A stretch of 64,000 nucleotides of DNA from Paragyromitra xinjiangensis (lineage: Eukaryota; Ascomycota; Pezizomycetes; Pezizales; Discinaceae): the NCBI GenBank assembly GCA_038503065.1, contig JBCAMK010000016.1, forward strand, positions 496,001 through 560,000, read 5' to 3'. Shown piece by piece: positions 1 through 13,412 of this stretch. The stretch's first letter is position 1. Each line of letters opens with the position of its first letter. The position numbers and the translations under genes are program-made. The notes under the pieces are model-generated. The model saw only the letters and a list, made by a program, of their open reading frames with translations, made no database searches and was not told the DNA's origin.

Positions 1-3000
1 GAGGAGGCATGGCTAGGGAGGTTTCCTAAGTAATATTATTAGCCAAAACCTCTATACTTTCATCCTAATGCATATCAAATTACCATTGTCAAGACTATTG
101 ATAAGGACGAGGATGAAGATGGCTTGGTGGATCAGCAAGAGATGTTGGGTACGGGTCTGGGACTGTTACCCTACCAGGATGCTTCAAGCCCTAACCCAGT
201 ACATAGGACATCACTCGGTGCAATTTGTGAACTAAGAATCCAGCTAGTGATAAACCTAGTAATTTTCTCCTGTAAGTTGCTTGGTCCCAGAAGCTGCTAC
301 CGGCACGATTGCCCCAGAACCTCCGAGAAGTTTAATGGCAGTATCTGCTTTACCACACATCCCACAAGACAACAAAATCGACACCAACTTCACATCATCC
401 TATATCCAATACATCTAGAAATTGTGTCGTTTTGCACTTTTCCATAAGAGCATCAACTACGGTTCCCGCCCCGAGCCTTACTTATATCCACGTACAAGTG
501 TGGATACTTTGGTCGTAAAGTACAGATGAAGAATACAAATATAAACTACATGTAGTCAATTAAGTCAATAGAATAAAATTTTATGCCTCATCGCTACAGC
601 TCTTCACCATACATCTCCCGAAATCGTCAAATAGTCCACTACAGTCAACTTATCACGTTTCCCCAACACTATCCATCGTTATCCATTACGAAACGCTTTT
701 CACCCGGTAGACTAGCTCAACCCCCAAAATAATCTCGAATTCCCCTTAACACCTAACGACAACTATCATCGATACTATGCCATAAGGCCATGATAGACCT
801 ACCAAATATATACCTTTATGTTAGACCTAGTTAGTAGATTGATTTTAGGTTGAAGCTCGTAGTTAAAGGCATGACAAAATTAATCGACTTACTTTGAGCA
901 TGCCTTTCAATAGGCTACCTTAGCTCACTAAACTTCGATACGAGCTACCCGTAGGGCTCGCAGTAGATGCGATAACTTTCGGATGACCATAATGTGAAAA
1001 TCCGGTTAATCTTGTAGGTTAACAGTTTGGATTGATAGGCTCGCACAAAAACTGCAGCCTAGGCTAACAATCCCTTGGTTAGTGCCCGGTTTTCACTATA
1101 CTTTATAGCGAAACTAATGTGATTTGCAAGGCCTAATACTGAAAGGGTGGGTATCTGGAGAGTGATAAAGTCCAATTTTTTGGGCCGGCGACCGTGCTCC
1201 AGTCCGTGGCTAGCTTCCCACTTAGCCCCTACCTTGAAAACACACGAAGGGATGAGAATCCAGCCCAATCTAGGTAATAAAATGGCTAGCCTAGCCCAGC
1301 CCAGCCCATGGAGCGTGTACGAAGATGATAGTGATTAAAGAGGAGTTTGGTTTTGATAGTGCTAGCCGCCATAGCCTAAGGGCTGGATGCGTGTATAGAT
1401 TATCAATCAGTCAATCAATCAAGCTAGGCCCATTGCAAGGCCTACCTTTGAGGGGTATCCTCAGGCGTTATGTCGGCATAACGCACTTGGTTTGGGGTCC
1501 TAGTATGCAACAGACTCCCCAACAGCAACTTTACTATTGCCCATAGATTGTGAACCCCTACTACTAGTCTAGTGAGCACGACATGCATCAATCAGACGAG
1601 TGTAAGTAGAACTAGCCAGAAGATCCGTTCTCTCCTAAACAGCCGATCTTTGGCGTCATCCCTTAAACCACTTGACGGGAGGGATTATATACATAGGTTA
1701 GTCGATCCTAAGAGATAGGTAAACTCCGTTTTAAAGTGCGCAATGCACGCCACCCCTTGAAAGCGAAACCGTTTAAAATTCCGGCACCTAGATGTGGACT
1801 CGATACGGCAACGTAACTAAACTCAGAGACATCAGCGAGGCCCTGCAGATGCAAATCCGAGTGACTACCTTAGAAACTATACTCCCATGGCACTCCAGCG
1901 AGGCATGGTTCAGGGTAAGAGAAAAGAAAAACCATGGCCGAATTGAGGCCGCGCTGGCTAACCAGGCAAGGATCGGTAAGTTAGCCACTTCCATTAGTTG
2001 AGAGCATACTTGGCAGTCTCCCACACGCTGCCCAGAATTCTTTCGGCTAGCCCCGAACGAGATGGTACCACCCTTTAGCACTTCAGACGTAAAAACCCTT
2101 ATGTTCTGACTGGTTTGCTCTCTATTTGTAGAGAAATAGAAAGCCCCTCATCTAGCTAGCGCGGCTTCAACCTAGCCGTATGAGTAGTCATAGGCCTCTA
2201 GGGCTTAATATGATTTCTCCGCTAGGCATCCTACCAGCGAGCCCCCAAAGATGATGAGGGGGAAATACCGAACGGATTGAGCGAGAGAGGCGAGGGCCGG
2301 TCAAAACAAAGAATTCAGCCCTTTCCCCTTTCTTGCACATTGATCGATGGGCCAAGCCAGAAAATTTGCCCTACCAAAGAATGGGCAAGAGAGGGAGAGG
2401 GGTAACTCCGTTATCACAGACATCCCCCATCCTCCACCCAATCCCTCCGGTATTCCTCCCAAATCACCCAATGAGGAGGAATCCTGGTCAGGTCTAGGGC
2501 TACCCTCGCTTTGTCGCCTTCTGGGCAGCGGGAGGGGTTTGGGAGCATTGCCCATTGACCATGTGCTCCCTAAACTTAATACGACTTTCCTGCTACCCAC
2601 ACGAGCTCTTATACGGTCTCAGCCCCCGGCTATTTTCCGAGGGCATGGTTGATATGCGATAGAATGTGAAGTGTGAATAAGTAAAAACCATTGACAGGCT
2701 AGTTGTTTCACTCCCGGGATGGGTGGAGGTTCCCCGGGGAGCAGGAGTACATGTAGCCAGTAAGCTCCCTGTTCGTCGATTAGCTAGGAACGAACCCCAT
2801 AAGACAAACCAACACAGTAAAAAGCAGCACAAGGCTTGATAACACAAGAGACAGCAACCAAGAATAGAATAACTCACGAGTAGGGTAGATTAGATGGCTA
2901 AAAGTGTCGGTTTCTCACCGAAGGAACAGTCCAGACTCTCGAAAGTTAGCTAGGATACCCAACAGTAAGCGGGAACTTTGATGGAAAGATCCCATTACTG

Positions 3001-3780
3001 ATGAACTTCTGGTTGAATACTCTATTGCTTTCTTCTGCAGAAAGACCTATGCAAACATCATGAGCATCATCAATTAAAGAAATTCAGCAGATAGAGAGGT
3101 AGCAGAACTCACGCTATCAGCATCCACAAAGCGAAAATTGAGATCAAACAGCCTCGTCAACAGTCCGGATGCCCGAAACCGGGATTCAGTAACCACAATT
3201 TGGAAGGCTGCTCTGATTGATTGGTTAATTATTCTAACACATCCAACCCTTTGGGTTATGGCCCCAGGAGCCGCTAAGGATGATAGAATTCAAACTGTTT
3301 GCTGAAAACCATTCTAGCACCTATTAGCCATCAAATCAATCACCAAGATGATGATATACACTTACAGTTTCCCCAGGGAAGCATCTTTATCCACCACCCC
3401 AGATGGCCCAGATGCTGTGTGGGGTAGGACGATAGTGAGTGGTCTTTTGTAAGAAGAAAAAAAGAGCTGATGGTTTATCTTGCAGTAAACGGGCCTATTT
3501 AAACACGTGCCAAGGCTCCAAGATCCTGACCTAACCGCATGCATCAACCGTAGCCAATAAACTTCCAGCTATAAGAAACGTCGCTATGTAACAGGACTGC
3601 GTTTTTTTCTAGTAGAGCCAACCTTAGATCCCACTCCCGTGACATCGCGCCTCAGAACTAACACCATCTAAGTATAATCGCCCACAATTCAAAGGAAAGC
3701 ACTGATACCAAGCAGATATTCTGCACTATGCATAAACAGAAGATCACCAAACAGAACGGATATCACAGCCACCTATCACT
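1..3780. other. gene-free repeat-like intergenic DNA
   Basis: No reading frame here has a recognisable protein family, a plausible exon chain or a convincing start context. The first 2.3 kb is unusually rich in CTAG and TAG/CTA words, which is common in old mutated repeats. Open frames are short and mirrored on the opposite strand. Decayed transposon DNA is the likeliest content, but no terminal repeat or transposase motif was found. Confidence 0.4.
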
Positions 3781-4650
3781 TCAAACCCTCTCCATCACCA
3801 CCACGTAAACGATTATAACTCTCCAAAGTCCTCCAATAAAATCTCAAAGATCTCCATCTCATGAAGAACTCGTATCGATCTAACCCACCCATTACAAGAT
3901 GCCACAAAATCCATCGTCACGACAAATCACTCGCTAGCTACCAAGATCACCTAAGCTACCCCTACTACTCCATGGGAACCTAAACAACGAACAGCTCTAA
4001 AACACAACCTTGATCTTTACGACCACACTTGTGGGGACTCACTCAGAAAACCTCATCAACGACACGCGGGAGGCTAGGCAACCTCTTACCGCAGACAACT
4101 ACACTGATACGACCACGAATACTCCCAATGATTCGTCCAGATCTCGCCGTAGATCTATAGAACATACCCACGTTATACCCCAAGCTCTAATCTCACCGTT
4201 TCTAGATCCGATACGAGACTCAACATTAAAATAGCCAGTCAATAACCACCCGTCCCTCTGATCCCCAAAGCCCCACCCGCCAAGTCATCCGAGAAGCACA
4301 AAGAAGCCACAAGACGAGAACTAGAAACAAGATCTAGCTACACAAGACCCGTCTCAGCCCTCAACCCGACCCCTCCAATAAACTCCCAGTCTAATTCACA
4401 AATTCAAAGCAAACACATACCAGCTTTTTCCTCCAAACACCCATGGAGAAACTACCCGCAGATTACTATACCAATCTACATTTCAACCACGTGGGCGTAA
4501 CACACAGGAACCCGAAAGCCGCACGGAACACATATTCCCAAGAAACGCAAAAGCGATAACGGTAAAGCAGAGTCAGCATCTCCGCAGCCTTAGATCCCCT
4601 TACCGTGCCACCGGTAACTCTAGTTCCAACCATCCATTAACTAAAGCCAT
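3781..4650. other. strongly G-poor, A/C-rich block
   Basis: The plus strand is markedly depleted in G and rich in A and C over several hundred bases, so the minus strand is T/G-rich. A 74-codon open frame at 4010-4234 (+) lies inside but has a composition set by the bias (many Thr, Asn, Arg, Ser) and no recognisable motif. The asymmetry could come from one-strand C-to-T mutation of an old repeat or from transcription-linked bias. Confidence 0.35.
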
Positions 4651-5934
4651 TTTCTAAAACCCCATAAGAACTCGATACCACAAACTCACTGGTACTACAG
4701 ACGCACGTAATCGGCCAAAGTGAAAAGCAGATCAAATCCCGAAGCTACACAGGTTGTGAGGTCACCAATGCAGTAATCTTACTGTGTTCAAACCCCAGGA
4801 TCTGAGTGACACGTCATGATCTCCAGTAATATCAAGTGTCTGCCTAAGATCCCAACCAGTGAGTGACAAATCTTGAGTAAACCGTTTTGATAGATATCGC
4901 GCAGGGCTGAGCCGAAAAACTCAAATTCTACCTTCATGTAAGCTTTGCAGCAAACTGACAAAGGCAACAGAAGCTAATACTAGAATAGACACTGCCACCA
5001 TGCACACAAGTAAATTTATCAAATCTCATAAATCTTCAATTTTTTAGATAAAAAGGCCCTTTTTTGGCCACTATACTATTACAAACGAGTGTAACCCATA
5101 CCCTACCCCCAAAATATATCGTTGCCTCCAACCTGCCTCGACTCATACTTTCATCCACACTAATCTTCCCTATGCAAAAAAAGGATGATGAAATGAAAAT
5201 GAACACCCGCTCCCAAAAACAAAAAAAGCAAAACAAAAAAATCACAACCCCTGTCTCGCTTCCAACCCCGTCATCCCAATCCACACGCACGTCGGCTTCC
5301 AACCACCAGGGTCCGGTATGCCCGCCCAAAGTTCCCCAGACACCGATGATGTAACATAAACTAGGTCCAGGCAACAACGCAGAAAGAACCTGGAAGTCAA
5401 TAGTCCACGCCCACCAGCTCAGCTCAGATCATAGAAAAAAATCCGCAATTTGAGAACTCGAATTAAATCAGAACGCTTAAAGGAAAAGAAATCACGAAAG
5501 AATATGAATCCAGTAAATACGACGATAGAGAGGTGGGATATATTTGACATGAAGTACAACCATAGATATCTAGCTGGAAAAATGCTCAGAAATGAAAATG
5601 CCCAGAGAAACTCAAAGAAAGTAAAACCAGTGAGCTATGAGTTGAAAAGGGATGCCACAAGTGCAATTTTCCATAAGTGCCAGAAGAAAAATTGGGTATA
5701 CCAAAAAGTAAGTCCGTAGTCCCCCAGAACTACAAAGCAAACCAAAAATAAAAAAATAAACAATTCAAGAAAAAAAGTTTAACGGTAGAAAAAGTCCAGG
5801 AATTTAACCAAGCAGAGACAAAAGAAAACTCTCATACCCCCCAAATCACCGCCTTCGACTCAAGCGATCGCCCGCGAGAGGAGACATTATTTTCCAATAC
5901 CCAATATTTCACCCTCATTAGACAGAAGCGCAAT
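4651..5934. other. intergenic, downstream of the membrane-protein gene
   Basis: A-rich DNA with several A-runs and no supported gene. The last few hundred bases before 5935 should hold the 3' UTR and polyadenylation region of the minus-strand membrane-protein gene. The small open frames at 5064-5354 and 5450-5719 are Lys/Gln-rich translations of A-rich DNA. Confidence 0.4.
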
Positions 5935-7550
5935 CTATTTGTTTGATCCAGATGAGTTCGGTGGCGATCGATTCGGAAAGCCAGCTGATGCTGGTGGGGG
6001 TGGGTAAGTTCCAGTAAGTGGAGCCTGGAAGCTCACCGACCGTGGTGTTGGAGGAACCCTGTCACCCGCTGAGCCAGGTGGTGATACATTGACCGCTTTG
6101 TGCGGAGCAGTAGCATAGTTCCCTCGTGGCGGTCGCTGAAGCACGATGGGGGCTCGTCCCTCTTCGGCATCTGGGCTTGAAGCAAAGACTTCGGTACCAG
6201 TGAGTTTGTTGTAGGCGGTGTTCGCATCGGTCTCCGGGTCAGCAATCTTGGGCTCGTTGGCTTCAGCGGCCTGCTGTTCACGTAGCTTTGCAAGCCACAA
6301 TTCGTTGCGGGCCTTATCACGGACGTCCATAGACTTGCGAAGCTTACGCTTGGACATGAGACGCCAAAATGTGAACCCATAGATCATGATCGTGATTGTC
6401 TCGACGGTAATTTCGATGATAGCACAAACGAGAACCCAATCCTACTATGTGTTAGCGCATATAATTAAACTTGATCCAAAGCTTTGAGCTTACCTGTTGA
6501 CGGCAGACCAGTTTATAGTTGATATCATCTTGAAACAGTTTTCGCCTATTGTTGTCCTTGCAGGACCAGCCCCAAATATCTTGCCCGGCTGAACTATTCC
6601 TACTGCCTTGCATAATCCCAGCAGCGATGGCCCAAACGACGATGGTAAAGATGAAAGTTACCACAGCAACCACGGTCCAGTAAACAGCCGCCTTCTCCGC
6701 TCGCTTATGTCCACCACGCCAATATCCGTACATAATGTACAACGAAACGGAAAGCGACAAAACGGCAATAACGAGAACGGTGATTTGTGGCCATTGTGGT
6801 GTTGATATAGCCCAAGGCGGGAGATTATTACGAGGAGGTAAACTCTTAGTCGCGTTGAAGATAGCGAAGGTGGATGCTACCAGGGCCAGGACGACGGTGC
6901 TATGAAACAGTTTGTTAGTTGGATGGATTCTCAGGCGTAGTATAACGGAAAACTAACCTGCAGGCACAGTTGATCCCTCGGAGAAAAATCTTTGCGAGTC
7001 GAACCCTCAACTTGACAGCTAAATCTCGTTTGTCATACTTCTGTACTTTCTGATCGTACTTGTTCACATCGGACTCCTCCTTGAAGGTCGGGGTTTTGAG
7101 CGCAGGCGTCAAAGGAGTCATCGGCATCGACAGCCCAGCATACGGATCCCGCCTTATTTCTGGTGGTGGTTGCGGAACAGCGCCAATCTCCCCATTCACA
7201 ACACCCATCGACGTCCGATAGTTGTTATCAGGCATTGTAGGTGGTGGCGGGTACTCTTCGACTGTTGGTTGGGGAGGCATCAGTGGTTGCTGTGGCGGTG
7301 GTGGATAATCTTGTGCTTGTCCAACCCCCATTATCGGTGCCTGCGAGTCTGCTGGCGAGTTTGGTGATACCGGGCTCACTGTGGGATCGTGTTGGTGGTC
7401 GCCTATGTTATTAGTGTCGAGATTTGTAGGCGAGGATCTGTAGAAATCTTCAGGATCCTGGTGAGGGTTGTGATGTAATTGTTGAGACTCTGCACTGCTG
7501 TTTCCAACAGGAGAGTAGAGAGTAATAGCGGGAATGGTATTTGAAGCCAT
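5935..7550 (-). CDS. four-TM membrane protein, MARVEL-like, Pro-rich N-terminus
   Basis: Three exons, complement(5935..6441, 6494..6899, 6958..7550), give 501 aa. Residues 1-175 are disordered and Pro-rich (PPPPQQPLMPPQP) and end in a basic stretch. Four hydrophobic segments follow: around VVLALVASTFAIF, QITVLVIAVLSLSVSLYIMY, YWTVVAVVTFIFTIVVWAI, and the first 25 residues of exon 3. A cytosolic-looking tail rich in Pro, Ser and Lys closes the protein. The four-helix layout with a short Cys-containing loop (WGWSCKDNN) before the last helix resembles fungal MARVEL-type plasma-membrane proteins, but I recall no characterised homologue. The introns are 58 and 52 nt; the first has a CTAAC branch site. 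The second ends in a TAGTAG acceptor, and only the downstream AG keeps the frame open. Exon joins are well supported; function is not. Confidence 0.8.
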
Positions 7551-7829
7551 CTTTTAACTGTTTGGTGTTCACCTAATCAGTGCTCAGACTTTTTTTAAAT
7601 AAAGAGACAACAGAGGCGCAAGCGCACGATATTAAGTACTAAGGTGGTAAGGTTTGGTAAGCGTTGTGAGACTCGAACTATGACAGTTCGCTTCTTCTAA
7701 TCGGGATAACTAAATCAATGCAAGGTAAGTCGAGCACAGCTCGACTCGAAGAGGGGATGCAGTGGGGGGGGTATTAAAAAGAATGAATGAGCCAGTAAGG
7801 CTTTTTACTATAGATAAACAGGGAAGTGA

Positions 7830-7965
7830 CGAGAGAGGAGGAGAGGAGGAGAGGAGGGGAAGGAGATGGAAGAGAAACGGGATGATCGATGATGATCGAT
7901 GAAAGTAGGTGGTGAAGAAGGAAGAGAAGGGAAGAGAAGGGTAGAGGAGAGGGGAAAGCTGAGTA
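7830..7965. repeat. polypurine simple-sequence tract
   Basis: Nearly uninterrupted G/A on the plus strand (gagagaggaggagaggagga and similar), broken by a short GATGATCGATGATGATCGATG direct-repeat patch near 7881-7900. It lies about 280-415 bp upstream of the membrane-protein start codon, where fungal promoters often carry CT/GA tracts. All long open frames crossing it (Leu/Ser-rich on the minus strand) are artefacts of the tract. Confidence 0.6.
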
Positions 7966-10900
7966 GAAGAGCACTTGCTGGGTGGATGACGATCACCACC
8001 ATCCAGGACAGGACAGGGACGGGGAAACGGGGCAACGCGCAAATCTACTTTTCTCTCGCTCTCTCTCGTCCACAAATCCCGTTGGATGGATGAATGGAGG
8101 ACAAGAAACACGCGTGGAAGGGAAATCTGAGAGAACCGAACCTTTTTGTTACCTAGCTCGCAGTAATAATACACAACGCCGCAGGAGGATCCCGATAATA
8201 ATATTCTGCCTGCTCCAGAGAAGGCAATGGGCGGATGAAATAAGAGATGCTCCGTGAAGATGGATGATTGGAAGAGAGAAGTTTGAGCGGAGTGGTTGGC
8301 CACCGTTCTTTACTTAGAACCTTCAGCCAACCAACATCTAATCCACCAACAACCGTCGGAAAGAGGCGACAGCCCGACAGACAGGCCTTGTCTGTTCGAA
8401 TGCGTCCACCATGGAACGACAAATCGGGACTCAGGCGTGGAGGCTGGACTGCGAGGAGGCACACTCACACACTGCAATGGCTAATCTGGCTGTGGGGGAT
8501 GGTGAAAACCAAGAGACATTCCCTCCCTTTGTCTCTGAACCCCTGCCTTTGTTCGCCATTGGCCATAGCGTGCCGGGTTTGTAAGGCGCCTACAGGGCCA
8601 AGCGAACGCTGAATGGTCGCCAGCCAGATGAGACTAATCACTTGCCGAAGAGGTGTGCAGGGGCCAGAGCCAGTCGATGCGGTTGCGGAGTCGAATGGTG
8701 TGACGAGAGATCGTGAAGCTGCCCAATCTTTAATCTTCGACTAGAACACGCTAATCTCTTTTCGCTCGCTTCTGCAGTACGAATTCGGTCTCCTAATCAC
8801 TTTGCTGGCTCATGAGAGCTGATGGGAAAAAGCTACGTGCAATGCCTGGAGGCAAACTTTCCTAAATCACTAAGTCTTCAAACTGTCCTCTTACCAGACT
8901 CCGCCACATAAATGACCACGTCTCCTCCGAATAAAAGGTGCAGGACTTTCCAGGCCCCAAGCACAATTATCCCACCGGACCATTGCCTGAATCCCGCCTC
9001 CCATCGGCCGTTGCGTCAAGATCCACCCTCCATCTAAAATCTCAAACCAAAGTGCAAAGTCCATCTCAATACGCAAGAGTTGCTTGGCCCAAGGTGTTTC
9101 TATTCACGGTAACAAAACAAGCACTCAGAATAGACTAGTTCATGCCTTGGCAACCGCCTTGCACTTTTAGCCCCTTCCTCTAATTTAGGAACATAATTAT
9201 GTCCTGTTCAGGCACTGATAGCCCCTGCATCCGTGACAAATGGCAGCAAAATGATCAACAATATCCCACTTTAGTCCAAATTTACACAGAAGCGAACGTG
9301 ACCGCACCCCATAAATAGCAACAAGCCAACACAGCGTGGGTGCCTAAAATGACTCGATCCAGGAAAACACGCAATCCACCGTGCTAATTTCTCTCCATCC
9401 GGTTTTTCTTATGTTGGACATTTCACGCTACCGCGACAGGTGTTCCAGCCACGTGGAAACAGAAGCCAGGAACAGAAACAGAGACAGGGACAGAAAAGTG
9501 CGAATTGGTGCCTGGATAACTCGGATAACGAAAGCTTCATGAGGTGGCACTCGTGCCAAACCTGAGGAGGTGCCATCTATCCGTGGGGCACGGCTTGCTA
9601 CATTTGTAGAATTCGGAACCGAATGCATGGACGCTTCTTGTTAGGCAAGTGGGCTGAGGCTTGCGACTTTCGCTACTCTACCGAGTTCTCAAGCTTAAAC
9701 TCTTACTACATAATATATGCACCATCAATGATTTGAATTCAAGAAACGCAGATGACTCTAGTAGAAACAGCACCCATGCGAAAACGGATACACACCAGTA
9801 CCGTGGTTACGTTCTAAACTCTGCCCAGAGAGAAAGCTTACTTCACCGGCAACGGTCTTAAACCCTATACTATTACTGTTAGGGGCACATGTCTAGTCTC
9901 TAACCTTATTATCAAGCAACTCCCCATCTAGAACAACCTCAAACACTCTGCCAGGGCAGCTATGTTTCCCAGCCGCCTAGAATATTGTAAGCGACACATC
10001 GAAACCTCCCTACGTCAATGCTTATTTAGAACATTGATCAACCCAGAGACGACATTCAGGAATCCGGCAAACACGCCACATGACAAAACGGGTACCTGTA
10101 TGGGCGTCACTATCTTTGCACGATCGCGCGGGAAGTGGGATGTCGTGCGTATGCCCGTCCCTGGCACCTGCAGATTTTAGATGCACCTATTCATAGTAAC
10201 CCGGACGCAACAATAGTTCTCAAGTCCCGACTCCCAACTTAGGAGGCAGTTTCCCCGCCATTCAAACAACAAGCGAGCCTCTCCACTCTTGCAGCAAGCA
10301 TGAGCAAAATTAATAAACGCATAAATTACCAGGTAATTCTATGAGGCGCGCAGTAATGCAAACGCGGAATGATTTCTGGGTATGGATAAAGGCAACATAC
10401 GCGCCGTATTGCGGCCCAAGAAGCAAAGCCCTATGAAACAATTACTGACTGCAGACAAAAACAAAAGCGAAGAAAGAATAGGGCGACAAAATTGAAGCAT
10501 AAATCCTTCCATTTGCTCCTGTGCCTCCTGCCCGTTCAAACTAAGCCACAGTATAAACCCTCAGAAGCTGAACCCCACCGTACATCTCCCTCTTCACGAT
10601 TACTATGATTACCCGACATGACCGATGGAATAAACTTCCCGCATCATTAGAGTTCACCGCTGTCATGTGTGCCGAGACTCGCTTAATGGCAAGAACGCGC
10701 ACGTTCGGCTGCGCTTAATACGCACTCTGCTATTCCCCGGCCCCCGACAGTCCGGGGGTTGAAATTACGCTGATCTCGTGCCGATCGAGCCTTATGCAGG
10801 GTGGCGTTATAGGAAGGTTTTGGCGGGTTACCCGGACGGTATGCAGTTGCGCGCTTTGCACAGTGCCGCGTGTAAGGTGAAAAAGTTTAATCCGAGACGC

Positions 10901-12263
10901 GACTCTGCGGAATAATATGGAGAGATTGAGTCTTATGCGGTTTATGTTGGCGGGTTTGTCATGTGTGTGGAAAATATGGTTTGGGAATTAATTTATTTAA
11001 GATTATTGGGTACTCTGGATAAACGGCTAAGGCCTTGTGATCGGAAATTCGCCCGCCCATGCCACAAACGCGAATGTAAAAGTTCTTTTATCGTTCCTCG
11101 GAGAAATTAAGAAAGCGATAGCTGCGAAAACTTGAGCGAAACCGTCCATCAGCATCCACTCGGTCTGTTAGAGGATACTCCTTAACTTCGGCAACAATGG
11201 CACTAAGTTAGAGAGTAATAAGATTTATGATTGATGATGAAGAAGAAATCTCAAGTCTCTGGATACATAACGGGTATTTATACCCGAGTAGGCTTGCTTA
11301 GTCATCTCATCCCGTGACACGGTCTCTGATCCGAATGATCAAGATGCAACATTGGCTTGGCGCGTTTCGAGTGATATATTATGACTCTGCATATCATAAC
11401 TCGGTTGGTGATGTTTCACCGCGGAGAAGAAAAAGAAAAAGAACCCTCATTTCTAAGCTCGAGTAAGCATGTTCAACAGAAACAGGTGCACCACCTCGGA
11501 CATCGATGAAACCATGATTGCAACGTAATCTCTGCACACGTGAAGGTTGAGCGGCAGAGTTTGGTGGTTGGTGGTTTTATGTCTTGATTCAGTCTGGGCA
11601 AGCGAAGTCTCTTTGCAGAGTAGACTATCCGTAATCTTTCCCTTGGTATGTATGCTAAATGTCGTAAGTTAATTCCTATGTGCCCATAAGTTGGTTCTTT
11701 GTAACGCAGTGCCAGTGTATTTCATTATGATTCAAAATGAACAACCCAACAAAAGCTTTATCTAACGATTGACATCTATAAAACTTGTTTATTACGTAGT
11801 GATCCTCACCCGCTGATCTCAATTTTTGAATCAACCCCCCGAGAAAGCAGGCAAAAAAGATCAACGAGAGATCAACATAGATCAGTCGTTGTTCCTTCGT
11901 ATCTCCGACAAACTTGATAGATTCTTTGCCCCCGACATCGGAAAAAGTTTCTGTGGGGGATTTGGCATGTCATCCCTAGGAGAAGCGATCTACTTGTTCT
12001 GGAATCAGGCTTTACTGGAGTACTGGGCCTGCTGCTTCTGGGGGTTCTAAGGAATTGATCTCGCCGGAGTGCATGTTTCTTATTTCTAGATTTAAGCGTG
12101 ACGGATTTTCTCTTTAAAAAAGGGCTGAGGAAATGCTGGTTGGCGTAGTCTATTTTTGTGTGAATTCGAGTGATTTTTAGAGATCCGGGCAAGCTTTGAG
12201 TTAATCAATTACCCGGCTTCCACTCGACCGAGTGACCGCCGAAGATCGAATTCGCCGAAAAGC

Positions 12264-12457
12264 TATAAACGCAATATAAAAAGAGATAATTGAATCTGTG
12301 AAGTCACAATTCTGTATCCGGTGCCTCAAAGAGGTCTTCCAAACCTAAAACACTGTCAAAGTAAGTAATTGTCATAATCTAGAAGCTGTGGGTCGTTGTT
12401 ACCCGGCTATCTTCAACACTGGCAACAGAGCCCTAGCGGAATGACCTCACTTCTCAG
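12264..12457 (+). promoter_or_regulatory. candidate TATA elements and 5' UTR intron of FMP32
   Basis: Two TATAAA words lie at 12264-12269 and 12275-12280, about 235 bp before the FMP32 start codon. A good donor (GTAAGTAATT) at 12361 and an acceptor TTCTCAG ending at 12457 could delimit a 97-nt intron in the 5' UTR. Removing it would also take out an upstream ATG at 12441. This is inferred from consensus words only. Confidence 0.35.
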
Positions 12458-12504
12458 ATTCTCACTCACAACACCATATTCATAATCGGAACCTTATATT
12501 CACA

Positions 12505-13412
12505 ATGCGGGCACCAATCCAGAAACTCATAAAAATCCCACCACCCCCGTTAATTTCAATTGCGCGCTCGCAGCGGTATCTCTTTTATCAACATGCCGCA
12601 ATCCCCACTACACTCCACCGACGATTCTCAACCCCACCAACGCTCCAGCTCCCACTCCCACTGCCTCTCACCATAACAAAACCAAGACCAAAACCCAACA
12701 GGAGCCACATCGCCCAGTGCCGCGGATTCCACGCTAGCGTTAGAGTACTAAAAGACCACCATTTTGATACCCTCAAATTTGTACAGCGACTCCAAGAGGA
12801 GGGTTTCTCTGAGGAGCAGAGCGTTGCGCTGATGCGTGCCCTCAGCGATGTCATCGAGGAGAGGTATTAGATCTCTACTGCTGTATGGCTGGGTGCGGGG
12901 AAGTGATATGGTGCTGATGCTAGGACAGCATTCAAAACCTTACGCGCACGATGGTGTTGAAGGAGGAACAGGAGAAGATAACATATACCCGTTTGTGGCT
13001 TCCACTCCATAATGTCTTTTTGGTGGGTACTGACGGTTAGATAGAAAAGGTTGATTTCTCGAAGCTTCGCTCTGAGCTCACTGCTGTACATGCTGGTGAA
13101 TTGAAGCCTCTTCGCACAGATCAGGAACGGCTCACCTCGGAGATCTCACGTCTTAATGCGCGTCTTCGTGAAGAGATGCAGCGTGCGCAGAGTAGTGTGC
13201 GGTTGGATCTTAATCTTGAGAAGGGTAGGATTAGGGAGGAGAGTAGTGTGCATGAGTTGAAGATTAAAGAGACGGATAGTCGGATTGAAAAGGAGGTTGG
13301 TGACCTGAGGGGATTGCTGGAGAGTGTCAAGTTTTCGACGCTGCAGTGGTTGATCGGTGTTTGTACCGGAACGGCAGCATTGCTGTTGGGTGTGTGGAGG
13401 CTGCTGATGTGA
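12505..13412 (+). CDS. FMP32: mitochondrial FMP32/MCUR1-family coiled-coil protein
   Basis: Exons 12505..12863, 12929..12990 and 13045..13412 join in frame to 262 aa. The N-terminus is Arg/Ser/Pro-rich with no acidic residues, typical of a mitochondrial presequence. The family signature follows: HFDTLKFVQRLQEEGFSEEQ, then a second-exon stretch SIQNLTRTMVLKEEQEKITY and KVDFSKLRSEL. A long coiled coil (about residues 140-235) contains the conserved RLDLNLEKGRIREE. It ends with one C-terminal TM helix (STLQWLIGVCTGTAALLLGV). This is the DUF1640/CCDC90 layout. In yeast, FMP32 is linked to inner-membrane cytochrome c oxidase biogenesis; the animal relative MCUR1 is tied to the calcium uniporter. 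Introns are 65 and 54 nt. Assignment is firm; the exact role in this fungus is inferred. Confidence 0.9.

Larger units (their letters stand above)
7551..12504. other. long divergent intergenic region
   Basis: About 5 kb lies between the divergently transcribed membrane-protein gene (-) and FMP32 (+). It must hold both promoters. No open frame shows a recognisable domain or credible splicing. The first kilobase has purine-rich tracts; the rest is plain mixed-composition DNA. A lost small gene or unannotated ncRNA cannot be excluded without transcript data. Confidence 0.4.

Noticed and set aside
10741..10758. Hairpin CCCCCG-ACAGTC-CGGGGG
   Set aside because: A 6-bp stem is too short to mean anything alone in a eukaryotic intergenic region.
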